DNA of 64,000 nucleotides from Microbulbifer okhotskensis (GCF_023895975.1 NZ_JALBWM010000005.1:29912-93911), one strand, 5' to 3'; counted from the stretch's first letter, positions 23,687 to 34,065 are shown. The notes: generated by a model from the letters alone, not told the origin. Numbers and translations: made by a program.

Positions 23687-25852
23687 ATGGCAAAGACAGC
23701 GACTGAAAAAAACACCAAAGCAAATGCCGCAACGAACTTACTTGAATCTCAGTATCAAGATTTACGCGGCCAGTATGACAATTTTAAAGACCATGTCGAA
23801 TTAACCTGTGTCGAATCTTTCGTTAAAGCCGGATTAGTGTGGGGCCAAGTAGAAGGTAACGATACCCCCGCCGTGATGTTGGTGGTGTTAGAAACAGGCC
23901 ATTGGGAATACGCGCAGCAAACCGAGAAATTCGATTTGTTGGCCTACGAGCTGCTCGATAGTTTTGATGGTCAGTGGCCAGTTTTTGCCCACGTCGTAGA
24001 CGATAAGAACAGTCGATTGTTAAGCTTGTTTGGCAGTGATGGATCGGACGGTACTCACGGCGTTGATGATATTCCCACGCTTGAAGAGTTACGAAATTTT
24101 GACCGCCTAGAGCGGGACCCAACCTTCCGCTGGTCCATGCGTGTTTACACCCGTTTAATGCAGCGCTTCGATGCCTTCCACGAAAACGTGTATCGCGTCA
24201 CCAAAGACAAGGTCAACGATAAAAATGACATTATCGAAGAAGTCGCAAAACTCTTATTTTTAGAAAGCTTCCGCGCCCATCACAGCGCCGACCTCACCTT
24301 TAAAGACCGCGATGGCAACACCCAAAACTTCCGTGAAGTGTTCGACTATCGTTATGTTCAGCAACACGGCGATAAAGCCGTTGACCTTATAAAAGATGCC
24401 TTTGAAGCCTTTAAAAGCCACCAAGACTATGTCGTGGTCAGCGATGATGGCACACGCAATGCCATCTTCCCGCCGGAATCCCACTTGCGCTTATCGGTGG
24501 CTAAAAACTATATCGACTTGCTAGAGGCCATGCAAAACCTCGGGCCGGTCACCAGCAATGATGGCCGAAAAGTTAAAGAGCAAGGCAACCTGGGGGATGT
24601 TTCTGGTGATTTACTTGGCCGGGTGTTTGATGTTTTTCTGCGAGCCAACTTTGAATCCAAAGGCGGCTTGGGCGTTTACCTAACCCCCAATCCAGTGAAA
24701 CAAGCCATGCTGGAAATGGCCGTACACGATATCAGTGACGACGATGCGCTGATGGCGCGCCTAACCAGTGGTGATTTTCGCTTTTGTGACCCTACCTGTG
24801 GCTCCTTTGGCTTTGGCTCGGTAGCCTTAAGCCAAATTGATGGTCTTATTGATACTCAGTTAGGCGGTATGGATGAAAACCAAAAAACCAAGCTCAAAAA
24901 TACCCTGCGTGAAACCAGCTTTACCGGTGCCGATGCCGCCCCACGCATGGTGATGCTGGCGCGGGTGAATATGGCCTTACAAAACGCGCCTAAAGCACAG
25001 ATTTTTTATACCGACAACTCGCTCACCACCCAGGCTCTAAAACCCAACAGCTTTGACTTAATCTGCACCAATCCGCCCTTCGGCACACCCAATTTTGGCA
25101 AAGACAAAAAAGGCCAAGAGTCCAAGAAAAACTACGAAGCCAATATGGAGCAAGTGCTGGGTGGTTTTCGCCCTGCTGAAAAAGTCAAAGAAAGTTACAA
25201 CGCCTATTACGACCACACCAAAATGCGCTGGGAAGATACCGGCGAACTGGAGCTGGATGAAAACGGCGAGCCAAAGTGGCCAGGCTACCGCACCGATTTA
25301 CGCCGAGTAGGCGGCACCGATAAAAAACCAATCCATCACTTATACCCTTCCACCAGCGGCTTAGCCTTGGGCAGTAAACCCGATAAAAAAGGCAACTGGA
25401 AACAAGTGGGTGCCACCATCGACCCTGCCGTGTTGTTTATTGACCGCTGCTTACAGCTATTAAAACCCGGTGGCCGTTTATTAATTGTCTTGCCCGATGG
25501 CATTTTGTGTAACAGCGGCGACCGCTATGTGCGCGAATACATTATGGGTAAAAAAGACGAACAAAGTGGCGAATTTGTCGGTGGCAAAGCCATTGTTAAA
25601 GCGGTTATTTCTCTACCCAGCGATTGCTTTAAACTCTCTGGTACGGGTGCGAAAACCTCGATTTTATATCTACAAAAACGCGCCGCCAACCCCAGCCAAC
25701 TCGAGCAGTTTTTACCCGAGCCGCAAAAAGAAGTGTTTATGGCCGTGGCCGAAACCCTGGGCTATATGGTGAAAAACAATATCGAAGACTATAACGCCGG
25801 CGTGCCGAATGATTTAGATAAAATTGTGTCGGCTTATAAGCGGGGTGAGTGA
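23687..25852 (+). CDS. HsdM-like N6-adenine DNA methyltransferase (type I class)
   Basis: A 721-residue N6-adenine methyltransferase. Residues 1-300 are an extended N-terminal domain without a named family. The catalytic half contains motif I FCDPTCGSFGFGS (SAM binding, residues about 366-378) and motif IV NPPF (about 461-464). A long DNA-facing region with GGRLLIVLPDGILCNSG follows, as in HsdM. It is larger than typical HsdM (about 520) because of the N-terminus. Its stop overlaps the specificity gene start (TGATG), as in type I systems. It probably modifies host DNA at sites chosen by the neighbouring S-like subunit. Confidence 0.9.
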   Translation: MAKTATEKNTKANAATNLLESQYQDLRGQYDNFKDHVELTCVESFVKAGLVWGQVEGNDTPAVMLVVLETGHWEYAQQTEKFDLLAYELLDSFDGQWPVFAHVVDDKNSRLLSLFGSDGSDGTHGVDDIPTLEELRNFDRLERDPTFRWSMRVYTRLMQRFDAFHENVYRVTKDKVNDKNDIIEEVAKLLFLESFRAHHSADLTFKDRDGNTQNFREVFDYRYVQQHGDKAVDLIKDAFEAFKSHQDYVVVSDDGTRNAIFPPESHLRLSVAKNYIDLLEAMQNLGPVTSNDGRKVKEQGNLGDVSGDLLGRVFDVFLRANFESKGGLGVYLTPNPVKQAMLEMAVHDISDDDALMARLTSGDFRFCDPTCGSFGFGSVALSQIDGLIDTQLGGMDENQKTKLKNTLRETSFTGADAAPRMVMLARVNMALQNAPKAQIFYTDNSLTTQALKPNSFDLICTNPPFGTPNFGKDKKGQESKKNYEANMEQVLGGFRPAEKVKESYNAYYDHTKMRWEDTGELELDENGEPKWPGYRTDLRRVGGTDKKPIHHLYPSTSGLALGSKPDKKGNWKQVGATIDPAVLFIDRCLQLLKPGGRLLIVLPDGILCNSGDRYVREYIMGKKDEQSGEFVGGKAIVKAVISLPSDCFKLSGTGAKTSILYLQKRAANPSQLEQFLPEPQKEVFMAVAETLGYMVKNNIEDYNAGVPNDLDKIVSAYKRGE

Positions 25853-27411
25853 TGTCTGTTGATACCTTACGTGAAACATTTCATATAAACCGTATATCCC
25901 ATCAAGATCTACAGGACTTCTTGACTGCCCAAACGTATCGCCCGGAAATTACTGAGGCTAAGAGGAAGATTCGCTCCTTGCCATGGGCTAACCTACAGGG
26001 CGTTTGCAGTAAACCTATTCGCCAAGGCAAATCGCCCAAGTATCTAGAAAATACGGGACTAGTTTGTGTAAAGCCTAAGAATACAAATGACATGTTGGTT
26101 TCTCTGGAAGATACAGACTTTATTGACCCGTTGACTGTAGATCAAATCAATAATCAAAAACTTAAATATGGCGATATTGTAATTACTCGTTCGGGCTCTG
26201 GAACAATTGGCCGAGCTTCAATTTATAGTGGGCAACATGATGTATATACAAATGATCATCTATTTATAGTTCAATGCAAAACAGCGGATAGCCATTATGT
26301 TTGTTCGTTCTTGAACAGTTACTGGGGGGCTAGGTTATTAGAAGCTGGGATATCAGGGTCTACCGGTCAATTAAATCTTTCAAACGAACATATAAAAAAC
26401 ATTCCTCTATACAAGCCAAATGAGTTAGCCCAAAAATACATCGGCGACAAAGTCCGCCAAGCCGAAGAACTTCGTGCTTGGGCGAAGGGGTTGGAGAATC
26501 AATTCACCCAAACACTGTCTCAAGCATACCCGGAAGCGTTCATTGATAAACGAACAGGAAGAAAGTATTCGAAAGCACCTGTTGATGATATTTCTTACAC
26601 GCTAAACCCCGGTGCTTTTGATGAAGAACGATTACGCATCAGGATTTATTTGAAATCCAAGGGCGCACAGAAACTTCGCACAATCGCCTCTATTCAGGGT
26701 CCAACAACCTCGGATTATTCCGCAGAAACCGTCTATGTTGGTTTGGATGCAATCTCTTCTGGTAGCTGTGCTTTATCTGTATCTACAGTAGGTGATAGTG
26801 ATGTTAAAGGCACTAGCCGATTGCTAACAGAAGGTGCTGTTGTCGCTAAGTTACGGCCATATTTGAATAAGGTTGCTTATATTCCTGCTAAATATTCTGG
26901 AGCCGTTGGATCAACTGAACTGTTATGTGTGCAGCCAAGTTCAGATGTTTCAAGTTGGTACTTGTACGGGGCATTAAAATCCGAAATAACGCTAAAACAA
27001 TTAAAGCCATTAGCAAGTGGTTCTACTCACCCGCGCATTGATCAATACGATCTTTATGATGTGGTCCTTCCAATTCACTCTGAATATGAAACGTTAGGTG
27101 AAATGCTGCAAAAGGCACAGAGTGCTTACTTTTATAGCAAAGATTTAACTACAGCGGCCAAGCTTCTTGTCGAAGCCCTTATCGAAGGTCAGCTCACCGA
27201 GCCACAATTAATCGACGCGCAACAAGCATTAGAAGCGGGTGATAACAGCCTGGACCAAGCCATTTTAGCGGGCTTAACGCCACAGGGTTTTAATGCAGAT
27301 CCTGCGGCTAATACAAAGACTGAAAGTAAGGCCCAAAGCCAAGCCTTATTTAGTGATTTAGACGAGTTAACCCGCCTGCTTGAACAAGCACAAGAGGCCG
27401 CTAATGACTGA
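25852..27411 (+). CDS. HsdS-like specificity subunit
   Basis: A 519-residue protein with two target-recognition units separated by helical spacers, the layout of type I HsdS. First unit: NTGLVCVKPKNTNDMLVS then KYGDIVITRSGSGTIGR. Second unit: ETVYVGLDAISSGSC, then GAVVAKLRPYLNKVAYI and SGSTHPRIDQYDLYDVVLP. The conserved helices (KYIGDKVRQAEELRAWAKG) follow the first unit. The two halves differ, so the target is probably asymmetric. It overlaps the methyltransferase and the next gene (ATGACTGA). Together they form an M-S methyltransferase; no HsdR follows. Confidence 0.88.
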   Translation: MSVDTLRETFHINRISHQDLQDFLTAQTYRPEITEAKRKIRSLPWANLQGVCSKPIRQGKSPKYLENTGLVCVKPKNTNDMLVSLEDTDFIDPLTVDQINNQKLKYGDIVITRSGSGTIGRASIYSGQHDVYTNDHLFIVQCKTADSHYVCSFLNSYWGARLLEAGISGSTGQLNLSNEHIKNIPLYKPNELAQKYIGDKVRQAEELRAWAKGLENQFTQTLSQAYPEAFIDKRTGRKYSKAPVDDISYTLNPGAFDEERLRIRIYLKSKGAQKLRTIASIQGPTTSDYSAETVYVGLDAISSGSCALSVSTVGDSDVKGTSRLLTEGAVVAKLRPYLNKVAYIPAKYSGAVGSTELLCVQPSSDVSSWYLYGALKSEITLKQLKPLASGSTHPRIDQYDLYDVVLPIHSEYETLGEMLQKAQSAYFYSKDLTTAAKLLVEALIEGQLTEPQLIDAQQALEAGDNSLDQAILAGLTPQGFNADPAANTKTESKAQSQALFSDLDELTRLLEQAQEAAND

Positions 27412-28834
27412 GGTGGCCTTAAAAGCGGTGGAATCGGTTATACATACACGCGAATGTGTGCGTGCCTATTCCACCCTTTTTAAACAAGGCTGGGTAGCAC
27501 TGAGTGATAAGCGCTTTAGTGAAAGGCAGGCAGAGCAGATTAAAAAAAGCCTGACCGGTTTAGCTGCGCCGCTTGCTCTACAAAACGCTGCGGCAAATAA
27601 AAACGCTGAGCCAGATAAAAATAATTCAACGTCTTTTTCATTAACCCAAACCCTGCTCGCGGCCCGCAGCCGATTAATTAACCCATCGTTAATGTCAGCC
27701 ACACAAGAACAGAGCAAGCCCGCCGACGGTGAATGGTTATTAGCCCTATTGGCCCTCGATGAACAATGGCGCAACCCTTGGTTAAACCTTATGGCCGCCC
27801 GTTGCCGTGAAGCCGGTGCCATGAGCGATACCGATGTACTGGTAAAACTGGTATCGGAACTCGGCGAAGCGGCGCAATGGGTGACGCCCATTCTGCAAAC
27901 TGCAAACGACCTTAAAACAAGCCCTAGCCCACTCGCTGAATTAGAGCGGGAACTTATCGGCCATTCTCTCGATGAAAACGCCGCCATTCCTAGCTTGGTT
28001 CGAATCCTGCGCGAAGCTTTTTTACTGGTGCAACTTCAACAGCAAAACCTCAATTCAATCGAGCCAATTAAGACGATCGATGGCAGCAGTAAAGCATTTA
28101 GTGATAACTGGTGTGCTGGGCGCTTGCTCGCCTTACCTTCAATGGCCTCAGAACCTTCTACATTAAAAGCGTGCAGTGAGAATACCCCACAACTGATCCT
28201 GCAGTCGTTGCCCAAAAGCCCAGACGCACATGCAGGCGTAGATACAGGAAATAGTGTTGAGACAACATTCGATTATTTAAATCGCCAGCCATGGGCCATG
28301 TTGCTGAGCTTGGTGATTTTTACCCAAGATGCCTGGGCCGCTGAACAGCGCGGCGGTTTATTACTGGAATGCCAAGCGGGGCAAAATGCCTACGCCCCCA
28401 ATGCGATTCAAGTGTTGGTGCAAGGCAGTGAAGGTGACGAGGTGGCCATTGGCAGCTTGGCAGATATGCTGTTGGCATTGTTTGATGACATCGGCATGGG
28501 CTTTTATCCCTATACACCGGATGCTCTCGACCTCAGCCAGCAATTGAGCCCACTAATGGGCGAACTGTTAAACCGACAGCTTTGGCAATACCGCGATGGC
28601 AGCAGTGGCCGTTTGGGCTATTACCAGATCCACCCTACATTTAGTGATGCTTGTTACAGCCTGCCGCTCAGCCCCTTATTTGGCCGCAAGAGTAAAGCGC
28701 TGCAACACAGTATAAAAACCTGCGCCCTGCAGTTGCGCGAAGCCAAGTTGCTGTTGGCGGCATCGGCCACTAAAAACACAAAAACACATTCTGAATTAAA
28801 CACAATCAATACAGGAGCGGCTCATGGATTTTGA
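27404..28834 (+). CDS. Unknown defence-operon protein, about 476 residues
   Basis: A helical protein of about 476 residues with no motif I recognise. It starts by overlapping the HsdS stop (ATG at 27404). There are Leu-rich helices (LLALLALDEQWRNPWLNLM; FLLVQLQQQNLNS), an alternating hydrophilic linker with KNAEPDKNNSTS, and a C-terminal 'LGYYQIHPTFSDACYSLPLSP' region that may be a small folded domain. It could be a scaffold linking the S subunit to the giant ATPase, since it overlaps that gene by 11 bases. No catalytic residues are evident. Confidence 0.65.
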   Translation: MTEVALKAVESVIHTRECVRAYSTLFKQGWVALSDKRFSERQAEQIKKSLTGLAAPLALQNAAANKNAEPDKNNSTSFSLTQTLLAARSRLINPSLMSATQEQSKPADGEWLLALLALDEQWRNPWLNLMAARCREAGAMSDTDVLVKLVSELGEAAQWVTPILQTANDLKTSPSPLAELERELIGHSLDENAAIPSLVRILREAFLLVQLQQQNLNSIEPIKTIDGSSKAFSDNWCAGRLLALPSMASEPSTLKACSENTPQLILQSLPKSPDAHAGVDTGNSVETTFDYLNRQPWAMLLSLVIFTQDAWAAEQRGGLLLECQAGQNAYAPNAIQVLVQGSEGDEVAIGSLADMLLALFDDIGMGFYPYTPDALDLSQQLSPLMGELLNRQLWQYRDGSSGRLGYYQIHPTFSDACYSLPLSPLFGRKSKALQHSIKTCALQLREAKLLLAASATKNTKTHSELNTINTGAAHGF

Positions 28835-31800
28835 CATGCTTGGCAATAAGAGTGGCCAAAAAAGTGGGCAAAAGAGCAAACAAAATAGTGAACTAAGCGA
28901 TGAGATGATCGGCCAGCTAAGCGCCCGCCACCGCTGGGCAGCGACCGGTGTATCGGACTATCCCCCTCGTGACCCTTTAGTGGGGCAAAGTCGCTTCTTT
29001 AATCGCTTTAAAACCTTTTTGCATACGGTAGACCATGACGACGACCACTTTGCCCATGTGTTCGCGGTAGAGGCAGAATGGGGCCGAGGTAAATCCCGTT
29101 TAGGTCACGAGTTGGTGGCACAAATTAACGACTGCTCCAAGGGTTGGTATGTTCGCACGGCTCAAGGTGAGCTGGCCGATCAACAACTGTTTGATGAAGC
29201 CTCACAGGATAAATATTTAGCGCTGTATATTCGTTATTCGCAGGTGGCGTCGGACTATCAAAATTCCGATAACTGGTTTGCTTTTGGCTTGTATCAAGCG
29301 CTGCTGCCCTTAGCAACGGGCCAGTTTGATGGCTCTATTCAAAGTGAAATTGCCAAGCAGGCGCTAGAACGTTTAAACCCGATGGGTTTTGATCACCAGC
29401 AATTGGCCAAGGCATTAGAGCTGGATAAAAACCACAGCGAAGAAGATCTGTACGAAGACCCAAATCTGGCCGTACAGCTGGTACAAGCGGCCTATACCGT
29501 ATTAAACACCTTTGGTATCGACTATGTACTGGTGGTGTTAGACGAACTAGAAACCGTCGCCGAGGCGGCAACTTTTGGTTTAGAAGACGAAAGCAGTAAG
29601 CGCTTAGATGGTCAAGCCATTCGCTTAATCGGCAAGGCTATTAAAGAAGAAGACCCTCGCCGTAAACTGCCGTGGTTACGCTATGTGGCTTTATGTTCGC
29701 CGTTATTAGGGCAACAGCTACGTGAGATCCAATCGGTGGCGCGGCGCTTTGAACTGGTGGAATTAGAACACAACGCCTTTGCCGACGTGTCGGACTATGT
29801 CAAAAGCTTAGAAAGTTCAGGTAAGCTTGCACAACCTTATCAAACGGGTTTGGTCGAAGCCGCCTATGCCATGAGTGGCGCTAACTTTGGTTGGTTTAAC
29901 GTGGTAATGGCCAATGTGGATGCTGTTCTAGAGCAATTCGACCAGGCGGGTAAAACGCTCGAGCATGTTGGCGAGCTGTTTGAAGCGGTGTTGGAAGGTT
30001 CGGGCCGAGTGGCCAAGCATGTATTAGATGCCGGTGCAATTGAGGGCATTCAAACACGCGACCAAGCATTGCTCACGAGTTGCCGCAACTTGCTCTATGG
30101 TCAGTTGCCCGTACCTTTAGCGGAGGTACCCAATAGCACCGAGTTATTAACACTCAAAAATGAAGATCAAGAACCTGTGGTGGCGCTGTATCGCAAACTC
30201 AGTTTAGATCGATTAAGTTGTCGTCAAGCTCTGGAGCAAGCTAAGTTTCGCCGAGATAAAGATGAATGGGTGTATCCCGCCGTTGAACAGGCACTTAGTT
30301 TGGATACCTTGTTGGATAATTTGCGGACTTTCTCTATTAAAGAGTCTATTAATGAGCCGATTAAAGAGTCCGATAAAGAATCTGGCAATAAAAGTGACCC
30401 GAATGTGGTGCTTTTGCCGCTATCCCAAGGTGAGTTTAAGTACTTACTGAGTTTGCTTTACGACCACCCAGCGATTGAATTTGCCGCCGATGCTTTGTGG
30501 CAAAAACTCATTGGCGATAGCCACCAATTACCCGACGGCGATGCGACCCATATTGGTCCAAGCGTGGCCATGTTATTGCGTTTGGATTTACGTTATCGCA
30601 GTGCGCAACATAATACGATGATCTTCCGCGACCCTGCCGATAGCGATGGCCACGAAACAGCCATGGCAAAACTCATTGCCAGTAGTAGTAAACATCCGCA
30701 ATTACGTTTATTGGCGCGTCTAACGGGGTTAATGCGTTTGCTGGATAACAATTGGCCTTACAACCAAGCAGCCCTCCCAAACAAAGCAGGCAAACAACAG
30801 CAAGCCCTGCCAATAATTACCGAACCCAAAGGACAAGGCGCAGGGCAGCGCGGCGGCCTGATGACACTCGATGCCTTTAAGTTACACCCCGATGGCAAGG
30901 CGCTATTTGCGTGGGTCAGTAACAAAGATGAATTAGACCAGTTGCAGATATTTGCGGGGACTTATCGCGGTGATAATGGCAGAACCCCTGTGTTTGCCGT
31001 AACCGCCTCTGCACATTTAATGGAACAGTACAGCCGCAGTGATGAGCAAAGTACGTTGCGGGATGATATTTTACTGCATTATGTGAACCCCAGTGAGGTG
31101 GATCAGTTAGAGCGTATCGGTTTGGACTTAAACGAATGCACAGGCTTTTCACTGTTGCCAGAGGCATTCACCGCAAAATTCAAAAATAAGCTCGCCGCAT
31201 TAACCGAATTTGCAATACAAGGGATGCACAAGTGGCGAGCCCGCTTAAATGAGCGGGGCCGTATTGCCTGGCCAATAAAAATTAATGGCAAATTAAACGC
31301 GAGCGAGCGCGATTTACTGTTAGCGGGCTGGCGATTACTTGCCATTGAGCAACCAAGCTTGAATGGCCTGTTAGATATTCAAAAGCAACATAACGTTAAT
31401 GCAGAAGAGCTCGCTGCATTACTCAGTAAATTACAAGTGCCTGGCAATTTGTTAGCAAAAGGTTTTATCGCCAATGAGCATGCCGGGTTATTTACTGAAC
31501 TCGCCAACCCACAACAAGCACAAGTGAACTTGCCATTGTTTTTAGCGCGTATGGCCACGCCTTCAATTGACCATGAGTGGACTTTAGATAAGGCAAAACA
31601 AGATTGGTATTTTGGCTATGTGGCCCAAACAGGCATAACGGCGAAAACAGTGTTTGATGATTGGATGTGGTGGTGCGGTGAACTTAATTTGCTTACCTTG
31701 GATGACCCCTCCGGTAAGAAAGCGACTTGGCGAAGTTATCCCAGGTCGCGGCTAGATAATGCGATTAATGAAGCACAAATATGGTTTAGCGGTAGTGCTC

Positions 31801-33236
31801 CTGATGCGTATAAAGCCAAAGTAGAGATACTGAATAGAGTTTTTGGTTATGGTCGAATTAGCGAGTTGTTTGCGCCTATTGGTGCAAGTTCGCAGGGCAC
31901 AGAAACCGTCGAGGCTAATGACCATCTTACGCAAGCAAGACGTTGTTTTAATACCTTAAAAACCACGGAAGAAAACTTGCCTTCTGTGATTGATGATGCC
32001 GTATTGGATAAACTACCTGAACTTATACGCCAGCGCGCTGAGGTGTTAAAACTCGTCGACACCGTTCGGCCATTGAATGTACCCAAAGTCACACTAGGCA
32101 GCGTGCATACTTTGCAGCTGGAAGATAAAACGCAATCACTCTTCATGCGCGTAACTCAAGCATGCTTGTTCGCTGAATTCGTAGAAGCTGCGAGCAAGCG
32201 AATCAGCCGAAGAGCTGAAGATTTAATTACCGACTTAGAACAAGATTGTCGTGACTTGGAGCACTTTCCCAAGGCTTTCTTTAGTCAAAGTTTACGGACA
32301 GTAACACACATTCTGGAAGGCGCATTGAGTGAAGACGAATCCAGTACCACGGCAAAAGGAGAAGGTAAAGCCAGCTCGGAAACCTTATTGCACTTTTTAC
32401 GTTCGCTTAAATTGGATAAGGCGCATGAACGCATTGCGTTGTTAGCCAGTGAAGTGGGCGTCACTCTATATTCCAACCCGGATCACCCAAATTCAGACCA
32501 TGGTAGTCAACAGGTGTTTACTGAGGTGAGCGGGCATATTCTTAGTGCCTATCGCGCCTTGAAAGAAAAATATGAAAAAACGCTTAAAACATTAACCGAC
32601 TATAAACTTCAGTCTGAGCAATTAAAAGCGATATTAGATCCTATGCCTAGCGACTACTCAAAACCAGAACATGTTTCTGAAGTTGTGACGCAGCAACAGA
32701 AACTGATCATGATTGGCGATGCCTTTGAGGACCTAGCCGACGATGCCGAACGCAAACGAACAGCTTTGCGCGAAGCGATGCGCAAAGGCAAGTTTGACGG
32801 ATTGCGGGATATTCCTGAGCAGTTGTTGCAACCCATTCGCAGTCAATTACACCCCATTGGTGGGATGTTAAATGCCATTGAAAAAGGCATTAACCAATTT
32901 AAACAATCGAAAATAGAGCCGGTAAATGATGTGCTTCCTGGCCTGAGGCCATTGTTGAAAGCGCAAGGCCGATCTGTTCCAGATGCTCTAGAGCTGAATA
33001 GTTTTAACGACGAAAGCCTAAGTGATGTGGTGTTGAGTTGTGAGGCATCTTTACAAGCATGGAAAGAACAGGCGGAGTTATGTTTAGCAGAAACAGGTTT
33101 GAATTTTAGCCAGTGGCAAGCTGTGTTTAAGGCAATAAGTTTGGGCAACGAGCCAGAGATAACACAAGAGGCAAGGGAGCAGCTAGTGAAAAAGGGTATT
33201 TTGAAAATGCGCTTAACATTTGCGAGCGAGCAATAG
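28824..33236 (+). CDS. Giant P-loop NTPase (1470 aa), KAP/BrxC/PglY-like
   Basis: A very large ATPase. After an N-terminal low-complexity segment (KSGQKSGQKSKQNS) come Walker A EAEWGRGKS (residues about 83-91, the form AxWGxGKS seen in KAP-type NTPases) and Walker B YVLVVLDELE (D240/E241). A sensor-like region YVALCSPLLGQQLR follows. The remaining 1100 residues are mainly helical, with a Glu/Ser/Lys linker (IKESINEPIKESDKESGNK) near 515 and coiled coil at the end (ELKEKYEKTLKTL-type heptads around 1230-1330). Size and position recall BrxC/PglY of BREX, but I cannot place it in that family by motif. GGAG precedes the ATG. It is likely the central motor or switch of the system. Confidence 0.82.
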   Translation: MDFDMLGNKSGQKSGQKSKQNSELSDEMIGQLSARHRWAATGVSDYPPRDPLVGQSRFFNRFKTFLHTVDHDDDHFAHVFAVEAEWGRGKSRLGHELVAQINDCSKGWYVRTAQGELADQQLFDEASQDKYLALYIRYSQVASDYQNSDNWFAFGLYQALLPLATGQFDGSIQSEIAKQALERLNPMGFDHQQLAKALELDKNHSEEDLYEDPNLAVQLVQAAYTVLNTFGIDYVLVVLDELETVAEAATFGLEDESSKRLDGQAIRLIGKAIKEEDPRRKLPWLRYVALCSPLLGQQLREIQSVARRFELVELEHNAFADVSDYVKSLESSGKLAQPYQTGLVEAAYAMSGANFGWFNVVMANVDAVLEQFDQAGKTLEHVGELFEAVLEGSGRVAKHVLDAGAIEGIQTRDQALLTSCRNLLYGQLPVPLAEVPNSTELLTLKNEDQEPVVALYRKLSLDRLSCRQALEQAKFRRDKDEWVYPAVEQALSLDTLLDNLRTFSIKESINEPIKESDKESGNKSDPNVVLLPLSQGEFKYLLSLLYDHPAIEFAADALWQKLIGDSHQLPDGDATHIGPSVAMLLRLDLRYRSAQHNTMIFRDPADSDGHETAMAKLIASSSKHPQLRLLARLTGLMRLLDNNWPYNQAALPNKAGKQQQALPIITEPKGQGAGQRGGLMTLDAFKLHPDGKALFAWVSNKDELDQLQIFAGTYRGDNGRTPVFAVTASAHLMEQYSRSDEQSTLRDDILLHYVNPSEVDQLERIGLDLNECTGFSLLPEAFTAKFKNKLAALTEFAIQGMHKWRARLNERGRIAWPIKINGKLNASERDLLLAGWRLLAIEQPSLNGLLDIQKQHNVNAEELAALLSKLQVPGNLLAKGFIANEHAGLFTELANPQQAQVNLPLFLARMATPSIDHEWTLDKAKQDWYFGYVAQTGITAKTVFDDWMWWCGELNLLTLDDPSGKKATWRSYPRSRLDNAINEAQIWFSGSAPDAYKAKVEILNRVFGYGRISELFAPIGASSQGTETVEANDHLTQARRCFNTLKTTEENLPSVIDDAVLDKLPELIRQRAEVLKLVDTVRPLNVPKVTLGSVHTLQLEDKTQSLFMRVTQACLFAEFVEAASKRISRRAEDLITDLEQDCRDLEHFPKAFFSQSLRTVTHILEGALSEDESSTTAKGEGKASSETLLHFLRSLKLDKAHERIALLASEVGVTLYSNPDHPNSDHGSQQVFTEVSGHILSAYRALKEKYEKTLKTLTDYKLQSEQLKAILDPMPSDYSKPEHVSEVVTQQQKLIMIGDAFEDLADDAERKRTALREAMRKGKFDGLRDIPEQLLQPIRSQLHPIGGMLNAIEKGINQFKQSKIEPVNDVLPGLRPLLKAQGRSVPDALELNSFNDESLSDVVLSCEASLQAWKEQAELCLAETGLNFSQWQAVFKAISLGNEPEITQEAREQLVKKGILKMRLTFASEQ

Positions 33237-33240
33237 AGAT

Positions 33241-34065
33241 ATGAGCATTTTTGTGGAGGCTAAGTTAGCACAAAATCGTAAAGGCTGGTTTTTGTGTAAT
33301 TTATTGTCGGCTGATGGTTTTGACGCCCAGTCGCTGCCTGATGCTGGTTTATTAATGATGACGGGGGAAGACTTTGCGCTGCGCGCCTATCAAGCGGAAG
33401 TCCAAGCGTGGACCGCTCAACCCGGTAGGGTACTGTTATTGTTACCGCCCTTTAGTGATGATAGTGACCAGCCGCTGTTTAATAACAAGTTGTTAGATTG
33501 GCACTTAACCGCGAACACTCAAGAAAACATAGGAAGTGTTGGTTCATTGGCTAGCCTATTGGCCTCGGAAACTGAACTAGCATTGGTTGGAACTGATGGC
33601 GATAGCTTGCCAGAACATAGCTTCGAAAATGGTCAGTTACATACTCGCTATTTTCGCAAGCACACAAATAGCGGAATGTTAGTCGCAACGTGTTTGCCGC
33701 TATGGTCTATTACTCTGTTGGACCATGGGGCTGTCGTTAAGTCTTGGTTAAGATGGTTTATTGAACATGCAGGAGTGGCACAGCCTGTTGTGACTAAGCA
33801 TTCAACATTTGAGCTGTCTGCCGGTGATCTTAATTTGTTGGTTTGCGCCTTTGGTTTTGGGGCTAGCAATTTAGAACGGGTGATTGAGTCAAACAAAAAA
33901 ATGGCATTGTTTGATCTGCAAAAACTAATGGCCAAAGAGCGCTGGCCGCTGCTTCTTGAGCATGGTTATTTAGATAAACAAAGTTTAAGCGCAAAAGGGC
34001 AAGAGGCTTTGGAGGGATCTCCTTATTGGGCCTATGCACAAGCGTTAAAGAGTCAATTATTATGA
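33241..34065 (+). CDS. Unknown defence-operon protein, 274 residues
   Basis: A 274-residue protein that follows the giant ATPase after four bases; a TTG at 33220 is an alternative start. The sequence is mixed alpha/beta (GRVLLLLPPFSDDSDQPL; ELALVGTDGDSLPEHSF; ATCLPLWSITLLDHG) with no catalytic signature I recognise. The C-terminal half (NLLVCAFGFGASNLERVIES) is helical and includes a small Lys/Glu-rich end. It may be an accessory subunit of the ATPase or of the NurA-HerA pair. It is separated from NurA only by a bridging mini-ORF. Confidence 0.65.
   Translation: MSIFVEAKLAQNRKGWFLCNLLSADGFDAQSLPDAGLLMMTGEDFALRAYQAEVQAWTAQPGRVLLLLPPFSDDSDQPLFNNKLLDWHLTANTQENIGSVGSLASLLASETELALVGTDGDSLPEHSFENGQLHTRYFRKHTNSGMLVATCLPLWSITLLDHGAVVKSWLRWFIEHAGVAQPVVTKHSTFELSAGDLNLLVCAFGFGASNLERVIESNKKMALFDLQKLMAKERWPLLLEHGYLDKQSLSAKGQEALEGSPYWAYAQALKSQLL

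Noticed and set aside
23687..27411. Ordinary type I restriction-modification operon
   Set aside because: M and S are present, but no HsdR (DEAD helicase with endonuclease) is found in the following 11 kb; HerA-NurA and others occupy its place.
28824..33236. BREX locus based on the giant ATPase and methyltransferase
   Set aside because: No PglZ, BrxL or BrxA/B is visible, and the methyltransferase is HsdM-like with a separate S subunit, not PglX.
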